A DNA stretch of 7,064 nucleotides, from assembly GCA_028279085.1 (NCBI GenBank), contig JANQSX010000247.1, positions 1 through 7,064 on the forward strand, given 5' to 3'. This DNA comes from Bdellovibrionales bacterium (GTDB lineage Bacteria > Bdellovibrionota > Bdellovibrionia > Bdellovibrionales > UBA1609). Of the stretch, positions 1 to 5,098 are shown one piece after another. The position numbers and the translations under genes were made by a program. Under the pieces are notes generated by a model. It was not told the origin of the DNA. It did not search any database and was given only the letters and a program-made list of their open reading frames with translations. Each line of letters opens with the position of its first letter. The first letter of the stretch is position 1.

Positions 1-9
1 AAATAAAGA

Positions 10-39
10 TTGACAGATAAAGTTTTAACCAGATATGAT
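10..39 (+). promoter_or_regulatory. Predicted sigma70-type promoter of the rho operon
   Basis: A perfect -35 hexamer TTGACA (10-15) is followed after 18 bases by TATGAT (34-39), which matches the -10 consensus at five of six positions. Transcription would start near 45-48, leaving a leader of about 215-220 nt before rho. It points towards the only gene cluster in the window, and I see no equally good promoter nearer to rho. The local sequence is very AT-rich, so chance -10 matches are common; the exact -35 hexamer at near-ideal spacing is what makes this credible. Whether other promoters upstream of the window also feed the operon cannot be seen. Confidence 0.6.
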
Positions 40-263
40 TTTTATGTTATCTTATTAAGGTCTGCTTCTTTAATTAAAGCCGATTTTAATTTTCATAAAA
101 TGTTAGTATTTTCAATAAATTATCCAATGGAAAAGAACAATTAAACCGCATCGGCTTGTTTTTAGTTATTCAGTTATGTCTATATATAAAGAGGTTTAAT
201 AAAAATCAGGAAGATAAAAAAGTCTATTTTTTTCTGTTTAATCAATAATTATAAAGTTAAAGT
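40..263 (+). promoter_or_regulatory. Long 5' leader of rho, possible attenuation region
   Basis: No credible protein gene lies here; stop codons occur in all plus frames. It contains a perfect 12-bp palindrome, CTTTAATTAAAG (68-79). It also has an 8-bp perfect inverted repeat, AAGCCGAT (77-84) with ATCGGCTT (150-157), separated by 65 bases. The second arm also forms a competing small CCG-CAT-CGG hairpin (146-154) followed by a T-rich stretch (156-163). Between the arms lies a possible 14-codon ORF (ATG at 100, TAA at 142-144) without a ribosome binding site. In E. coli, rho is autoregulated by Rho-dependent termination in its leader; a similar role here is inference. No Shine-Dalgarno sequence precedes the rho start. 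Confidence 0.35.
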
Positions 264-1823
264 ATGAGTAATTCTGAGCCAGATAAAACTAGTAAAATGT
301 ATCCTTCTAAAAAAGGAGGAGATAGTTTTTCTTCCAATGAAAGAAAAAACCATCGTCGATCAGCGTCGGCCCGGTCTCGTGGGCGATATCGAAACAATAA
401 TGGAAATGAAAATAATGGATCTAATGGAGATACTAACGGCGGTAATAAAGACAACTCCCGATCCCACTCCCGTTCTTTTCGAGAAGAACATAGTGCTTCT
501 CATCCTAATGAAGAGGTGGATCTCTCTGATATCAATTTGACGGAACAAGAACGAAAAGCTCTAGATTTTAAAAATCTTAGATCTAAGGATATTAGAGAAG
601 TGATGACTTTAGCTCAAAAATTCAAAATTGAGAGTCCAGCAGGTATGAAAAGACAGGACATGGTCTTTGAAATACTAAAAAGAGCCGCTCAATTAGAAGA
701 TATTTATGGAGAAGGAGTGTTGGAAATACTACCGGATGGATATGGTTTTTTACGTTCACCGGATTATAATTATTTGCCTGGTATTGACGATATTTATGTC
801 AGTCATTCTCAAATTCGTCGTGTAGGACTAAGAACAGGAGATAGCGTGACTGGAACTATCCGTCCTCCTAAGTCTGCTGAAAAATATAAGTCTGCTGAAA
901 AATATTTTGCCCTTCTCAAAGTAGATAGTGTTAATTTTGAATCCTCCGATCGTTCCAAAGAGAAAATTTTATTTGACAATTTAACTCCTCTTTATCCAGA
1001 GGAAAGACTAAGTCTTGAGTGGAGTCCGGCAGAATACACTACACGAGTAGTGAATTTGATGGCGCCCTTAGGGAAAGGGCAAAGGGCTCTGATTGTAGCT
1101 CCTCCCCGAACCGGTAAAACCGTTTTACTTCAAAATATTGCTAATGCTATATCCAAAAATCATGAAGAGGTATTTTTAATTGTTCTGTTGATTGATGAGC
1201 GTCCAGAAGAAGTGACTGATATGCTTAGAAATGTAAAAGGGGAGGTGATTTCCTCTACTTTTGATGACCCGCCCACACGTCACGTGCAAGTAGCAGAAAT
1301 GGTGATTGAAAAAGCAAAAAGGTTGGTAGAACATAAAAAAGATGTGGTTATTTTGCTAGACTCTATTACTCGTTTAGCACGCGCTTATAATACAGTAGTA
1401 CCACCTTCTGGTAAAATTCTTTCCGGTGGAGTGGATTCCAGTGCTCTTCATAAACCAAAAAGATTTTTTGGAGCTGCTCGTAATATAGAAGAAGGGGGAA
1501 GCTTAACGATTATTGCTACTGCTTTAATAGATACAGGTTCCCGAATGGATGAAGTGATTTTTGAAGAATTTAAAGGAACCGGTAATTCAGAAATTCATTT
1601 GGATAGAAAACTAATGGAAAGAAGAATTTTCCCTTGTATGGATATTAATAAATCAGGAACAAGGAAAGAAGATCTTCTTATTCAGGAAAAGGAACTGAAT
1701 CGTCTCTTAATTCTTCGTAAAGTATTAGCTCCTATGAATGTAGTGGATAGTATGGAGTTTCTCTTAGATAAACTAAAAAAAGCCAAAAATAATCAGGATT
1801 TTTTAGATAATATGAGTGGTTAA
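264..1823 (+). CDS. rho: Transcription termination factor Rho with low-complexity N-terminal extension
   Basis: This is a hexameric RNA-dependent ATPase/translocase that releases RNA from RNA polymerase; it acts in the cytoplasm. The 519 residues compare with 419 in E. coli, and the excess is mainly N-terminal. Residues 1-88 form a disordered-looking extension, Arg/Ser-rich at 31-42, Asn/Gly-rich at 43-64 and Ser/Arg/His-rich at 65-73. A Rho_N helical domain follows at about 95-140, then the cold-shock-like RNA-binding domain at about 143-222 (GFGFLR-type motif GYGFLR 159-164, DDIYVS 175-180). The ATPase core has Walker A APPRTGKT (279-286), catalytic Glu312 in LIDERPEEV, Walker B Asp366 in LLDSITR, the Q-loop region near 388-396, the R-loop near 421-430, and Arg454 and Arg467 at the E. 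coli Arg353/Arg366 positions. A perfect tandem hexapeptide duplication (203-214) is unusual. ATG 264 is the first start in frame; it has no Shine-Dalgarno sequence, so ATG 297 (residue 12) is a possible alternative. The identity is certain. Confidence 0.98.
   Translation: MSNSEPDKTSKMYPSKKGGDSFSSNERKNHRRSASARSRGRYRNNNGNENNGSNGDTNGGNKDNSRSHSRSFREEHSASHPNEEVDLSDINLTEQERKALDFKNLRSKDIREVMTLAQKFKIESPAGMKRQDMVFEILKRAAQLEDIYGEGVLEILPDGYGFLRSPDYNYLPGIDDIYVSHSQIRRVGLRTGDSVTGTIRPPKSAEKYKSAEKYFALLKVDSVNFESSDRSKEKILFDNLTPLYPEERLSLEWSPAEYTTRVVNLMAPLGKGQRALIVAPPRTGKTVLLQNIANAISKNHEEVFLIVLLIDERPEEVTDMLRNVKGEVISSTFDDPPTRHVQVAEMVIEKAKRLVEHKKDVVILLDSITRLARAYNTVVPPSGKILSGGVDSSALHKPKRFFGAARNIEEGGSLTIIATALIDTGSRMDEVIFEEFKGTGNSEIHLDRKLMERRIFPCMDINKSGTRKEDLLIQEKELNRLLILRKVLAPMNVVDSMEFLLDKLKKAKNNQDFLDNMSG
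870..905 (+). repeat. Perfect 18-bp in-frame tandem duplication inside rho
   Basis: The unit aagtctgctgaaaaatat occurs twice back to back (870-887 and 888-905) with no mismatch, encoding [12 protein letters not shown] at Rho residues 203-214. In E. coli Rho the matching segment exists once, as KEGERY (105-110), where Glu108 and Tyr110 belong to the primary RNA-binding site. Identity at synonymous positions suggests a recent replication-slippage event. An assembly error is possible but unlikely for such a short unit. Confidence 0.97.
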
Positions 1824-1839
1824 ACCACAAAAATAACAG

Positions 1840-2910
1840 ATGTTTAAAAAACTAAATGAAATACAATCCAGGTATCAATTTCTAGAAGACCGCCTGCAAA
1901 ATGTGTCTTTTTCCTCTGGGGTAGAAGAAAGAGCGGAATGGATGAGGGAGTATTCATCTCTTGGAAAAACGGTTAAACTGTATAAACAGTATCAAGATAT
2001 AGAAAAGAATATCCAAACCTATGAAACCGTTTTATCTGAAGGAAAAGAAGATAAGGATCTCATAGACTTAGCTAAAGAGGAAATAGATCTTTTAGGGAAA
2101 AAGAAAAACCTTTTACTTATAAAATTAAAACAAGCTCTGGTTCCGAAGGATCCTTTAGATAGTAAAAATGTTATTATGGAAATTCGGCCAGCGGCTGGTG
2201 GTGATGAAGCCAGCTTGTTTTGTCATGACTTATTCATCATGTATTCACATTATGCGGATAAAAAAAAATGGAAAGTGGAAATTATATCTTCTTCCTCCGG
2301 GAATAATGGAGGGTTTAAAGAAATTATATTTTCTGTTTCTGGCTCTCATGTGTATGAAAGCTTGAAGCATGAAAGTGGAGTGCATCGGGTACAAAGAGTT
2401 CCAAAAACGGAAACCCAAGGTCGAGTGCATACTTCCACTGTAACTGTAGTGGTTTTGCCTTCTGTGGATGCAACAGTAATCCAAATAAAATCTTCAGATA
2501 TACGGGTAGATACTTTTCGATCTAGTGGTTCAGGGGGACAACATGTAAATACCACAGATAGTGCTATACGGATGGTACATTTACCAACTAAAATCATCGT
2601 ACAATGTCAGGATGAGAAATCACAACATGCTAATAAAGAAAAAGCCATGAAAGTGCTCTATGCTCGTTTATATGATTTAGAAGTGAAAAAGAAAAAGGAA
2701 ACGGAATCACAAACACGAATGTCTCAAATAGGTACGGGAGATCGTTCTGAGAAAATAAGGACATATAATTTTCCTCAATCACGTGTAACGGATCATCGTA
2801 CAGGGTTAACTTTATATCATCTAGATCAATTAATGTCGGGGGAGTTAGATCAAATGATTGAATCTTTAAAAGTCAAACAAACGGAAGAGTATTTTGCGGA
2901 AAATGAATAA
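1840..2910 (+). CDS. prfA: Peptide chain release factor 1 (RF1)
   Basis: RF1 recognises UAA and UAG in the ribosomal A site and triggers hydrolysis of peptidyl-tRNA. The 356 residues match the usual family length of about 355-360. An N-terminal helical domain spans roughly 1-100. The RF1 core follows, with MEIRPAAGGDEASLF (113-127) and HRVQRVPKTETQGRVHTS (182-199). The latter contains the stop-codon-reading PxT tripeptide as P188-K189-T190, which marks RF1 rather than RF2 (SPF). The catalytic GGQ is at 232-234 in SGSGGQHVN; Gln234 is the expected target of PrmC, encoded next. The basic C-terminal part is normal (IRTYNFPQSRVTDHR, 306-320). ATG 1840 lies 16 nt after the rho stop without a Shine-Dalgarno sequence, so the gene probably shares the rho transcript. 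A run of nine A (2260-2268) encodes K141-K143. The reading frame is intact. Confidence 0.97.
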   Translation: MFKKLNEIQSRYQFLEDRLQNVSFSSGVEERAEWMREYSSLGKTVKLYKQYQDIEKNIQTYETVLSEGKEDKDLIDLAKEEIDLLGKKKNLLLIKLKQALVPKDPLDSKNVIMEIRPAAGGDEASLFCHDLFIMYSHYADKKKWKVEIISSSSGNNGGFKEIIFSVSGSHVYESLKHESGVHRVQRVPKTETQGRVHTSTVTVVVLPSVDATVIQIKSSDIRVDTFRSSGSGGQHVNTTDSAIRMVHLPTKIIVQCQDEKSQHANKEKAMKVLYARLYDLEVKKKKETESQTRMSQIGTGDRSEKIRTYNFPQSRVTDHRTGLTLYHLDQLMSGELDQMIESLKVKQTEEYFAENE

Positions 2911-3769
2911 ATCTATAACAGTGGGAAATTTAATTCAATCTCGGAATTGTAATCTGTTAACTAGCCATTCTGTAAGACAGGATATAGAGTTACTTTTAAG
3001 TCAGGTATTGCATTGTGATAAAACATATTTGTATACGCACTGGGATCAGCTTTTAAATAAAAAACAGATGAAGCAGTTTCAATCTTTATTTAATCTTAGG
3101 AAGATAGGAATACCTATGGCTTATATACTTGAGAAACAGGAATTTTATGGATATGATTTTTTTGTAAAATCAGGAGTTTTTATCCCTAGACCGGAAACGG
3201 AAACTCTTGTTTCTTCTGTATTGTCACACTGGAATCATCAAGAAGAGTTAAATATAATAGATTTTGGCTGCGGGAGTGGTTGTATAGGTTTAAGTCTTCT
3301 TGCTTTTTTTCCTAAAGCGCGTTTGATTTCAGTTGATATAAATACGGAAGCTTTACAGGTTAGTAAAATAAATGCAAAAAACAGAGGTATGACAGATAGA
3401 GTGATTTTTTTAAATAAGAATGTTTCTGATTTAGATAAAGAAGCGCTATTTATAAGTACGCCTGTAGATTTAATTGTAGCTAATCCTCCATATATTGCTT
3501 TTAATGATAATAGGGTGGAAAAAAATGTGGTTTCTTTTGAGCCACCTGAAGCTCTCTTTTCAGGAGAACAAGGGATGTATCATATCCATTCCTGGTTAAA
3601 AGTAGCCTCTTATTTACTGAGACCAGGAGGAATGTATTTTTTTGAAGTAGGTGTTGGACAAGATGTATCCTCTCTAAGGTGTACAGTAAATAAAATGCGT
3701 AAAAAAGCCATGTTCAAGGATCTGTTAGGTCATTTTCGTGTTATTCAATATCAAAAATGCTATGGATAA
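2903..3769 (+). CDS. prmC: Release factor glutamine methyltransferase PrmC (HemK)
   Basis: PrmC transfers a methyl group from S-adenosylmethionine to the GGQ glutamine of release factors, which raises termination efficiency. The product is 288 residues from ATG 2903. The N-terminal helical domain (about 1-85) contacts the release factor. The hinge motif IPRPETE (94-100) leads into a Rossmann-type methyltransferase domain with the SAM-binding glycine loop DFGCGSGCIGL (120-130), acidic Asp145 at the end of strand 2, the signature NPPY (194-197) that binds the glutamine side chain, and FEPPEALFSGEQG (212-224). The C-terminus is complete. ATG 2903 overlaps the prfA stop by 8 nt (ATGAATAA), which implies translational coupling with its own substrate gene. 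An in-frame TTG at 2894 would add only three residues and is less likely. A weak GGA sits only two bases before the ATG, and a more distant GGAAGAG at 2883-2889 could serve as ribosome binding site. Confidence 0.95.
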   Translation: MNKSITVGNLIQSRNCNLLTSHSVRQDIELLLSQVLHCDKTYLYTHWDQLLNKKQMKQFQSLFNLRKIGIPMAYILEKQEFYGYDFFVKSGVFIPRPETETLVSSVLSHWNHQEELNIIDFGCGSGCIGLSLLAFFPKARLISVDINTEALQVSKINAKNRGMTDRVIFLNKNVSDLDKEALFISTPVDLIVANPPYIAFNDNRVEKNVVSFEPPEALFSGEQGMYHIHSWLKVASYLLRPGGMYFFEVGVGQDVSSLRCTVNKMRKKAMFKDLLGHFRVIQYQKCYG

Positions 3770-5024
3770 AATTAGTATTATAGGTGGTAAAAAGTTAAGA
3801 GGAACAGTAAAGGTGAGTGGTTCAAAAAACGCCGTTTTGCCTTTGCTTTTTTCCAGTTTATTAGTAGAAGGAGAACATATATTTCATAATGTTCCTTTTT
3901 TAAAAGATGTGGAAACAACTTGTTTATTATTAAAATACTTTGGTTGTGAGATTAAAAGAGAAGAAAATTCTTTAAAAATAAAAAAACAAAAAAAACTGCA
4001 ATCTATAAAAGCTCCTTATCAACTAGTGCGTCAAATGAGGGCCGGAATTCTCTCTTTAGGACCTTTATTGGCCAAGCATGGTTCAGCGGAAGTCAGTTTA
4101 CCTGGTGGATGTGCTATAGGAACGAGAGCTGTCGATTTACATTTAAAAGGTCTTAGACAAATGGGAGCTCATATTGAGCTGATTCGGGGACTCATTGTAG
4201 CTCGTGTAAAAGGTAGGTTAAAGGGAACACGGATTTTACTTGATTATCCAACTGTGGGTGGGACGGAAAATCTTATGATGGCGGCCTGTTTGGCAGAAGG
4301 ACCTACTTTTATTGAGAATGCGGCAAGAGAACCGGAAATTGTAGATCTAGCGGAATATTTAAATAAGATGGGAGCTGATATTCAAGGTGCAGGAACTGAT
4401 TTAATTTGTATTACTCCCAAAAGAATTTTATACCCTACAGAACATACAGTTATTCCTGATCGTATTGAAGCAGGTACTTTACTTTTAGCTGGTGCTATTA
4501 CAAGAGGAAATATTTGTATTTCCTCTTGTGTACCAAGACATTTGGATGCCGTTCTTTTAAAATTAGAAGAGGCGGGTTTTTTTATAAAAGTAGATGAAAA
4601 CTCTATTGAACTATCTGCTCCATCCGATTTTTCATCGGTGAATATTGTAACATCTCCTTATCCCGGTTTTCCCACAGATCTTCAAGCTCAATTTATGGCT
4701 TTAATGACACAAGCGAAACCTGGTTCCAGTTCAACAATTCGGGAAACTATTTTTGAAAATCGTTTTATGCATATTCAAGAGTTGGTGCGGTTGGGAGCTG
4801 ATATTCACTTAGATACTCATACAGCTTTAGTAAAAGGAGGGAGCCTTTTACAAGGAGCGCCAGTAACAGCTACTGATCTTCGAGCTAGTGCTTGTTTGAT
4901 TTTAGCGGCTCTAGTGGCTCGTGGAGAAACCCTTGTACATAGAATCTATCACTTGGACAGAGGATATGAACATTTAGAAAAAAAATTATCTTCTTTAGGT
5001 GCAAATATTAAAAGACTAAAATAG
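3762..5024 (+). CDS. murA: UDP-N-acetylglucosamine 1-carboxyvinyltransferase MurA
   Basis: MurA transfers enolpyruvate from PEP to UDP-GlcNAc, the first committed step of peptidoglycan synthesis, in the cytoplasm. From ATG 3762 the protein has 420 residues, against 419 in E. coli, and begins MDKISIIGG, closely like the E. coli MDKFRVQG start; this decides against the GTG at 3738. Visible active-site elements are Lys22-Asn23 (SGSKNA), Arg93 in MRAG, catalytic Cys117 in [10 protein letters not shown] with Arg122, [10 protein letters not shown] (186-195), Asp306 in FPTDLQAQF, and Arg400 in HLDRGYEH. Cys117 is the fosfomycin target; its presence predicts a drug-sensitive enzyme type, although uptake is unknown. 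The start overlaps the prmC stop by 8 nt (ATGGATAA) with no Shine-Dalgarno sequence, so expression probably depends on coupling to prmC translation. The stop is TAG, the only non-TAA stop among the complete genes here. Confidence 0.97.
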   Translation: MDKISIIGGKKLRGTVKVSGSKNAVLPLLFSSLLVEGEHIFHNVPFLKDVETTCLLLKYFGCEIKREENSLKIKKQKKLQSIKAPYQLVRQMRAGILSLGPLLAKHGSAEVSLPGGCAIGTRAVDLHLKGLRQMGAHIELIRGLIVARVKGRLKGTRILLDYPTVGGTENLMMAACLAEGPTFIENAAREPEIVDLAEYLNKMGADIQGAGTDLICITPKRILYPTEHTVIPDRIEAGTLLLAGAITRGNICISSCVPRHLDAVLLKLEEAGFFIKVDENSIELSAPSDFSSVNIVTSPYPGFPTDLQAQFMALMTQAKPGSSSTIRETIFENRFMHIQELVRLGADIHLDTHTALVKGGSLLQGAPVTATDLRASACLILAALVARGETLVHRIYHLDRGYEHLEKKLSSLGANIKRLK

Positions 5025-5098
5025 ACTCTTCTAGTTAGAATAGATCCTAAATAAAATGTTTTCAGAAGAAAACAGGAATATGATAGAGTATATAAGAT
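5025..5098 (+). other. murA-TPR gene spacer with two short inverted repeats
   Basis: This 74-nt spacer holds TTCTA-GT-TAGAA (5029-5040) and TGTTTTC-AGAA-GAAAACA (5057-5074), a perfect 7-bp stem with a four-base loop. Neither is GC-rich nor followed by a T-run, so neither looks like an intrinsic terminator, and readthrough into the next gene is plausible. TATGAT (5079-5084) and TAAAAT (5052-5057) resemble -10 boxes but lack convincing -35 partners. The second hairpin lies 24 nt before the downstream ATG and could affect translation or RNA stability. Confidence 0.4.

Noticed and set aside
314..320. AGGAGGA as the true rho ribosome binding site with a later start
   Set aside because: No in-frame ATG, GTG or TTG lies at suitable distance downstream; the next ATG (337) is out of frame.
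337..540. Overlapping 67-codon frame inside the rho extension, 16 bases after an AGGAGGA string
   Set aside because: The spacing is too long for a normal ribosome binding site, the translation has no recognisable domain, and it lies within the low-complexity rho reading frame.
1816..1828. GTGGT-TAA-ACCAC hairpin around the rho stop as a terminator
   Set aside because: The stem is only 5 bp with no T-run after it, and prfA starts 12 bases later, so separation of the transcripts is unlikely.
1824..1839. Possible missing gene (rpmE) between rho and prfA
   Set aside because: Many bacteria carry rpmE here, but the 16-nt gap holds no remnant and other lineages also lack it at this site, so this is ordinary variation.
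2168..2597. One plus-strand and two minus-strand frames overlapping prfA
   Set aside because: All lie over the conserved RF1 core, whose frame explains the sequence; none shows independent coding features.
3738..3761. Earlier GTG start for murA
   Set aside because: It would add eight residues before the conserved MDK start, with no ribosome binding site. ATG 3762 gives family length and the same overlap seen at prfA/prmC.
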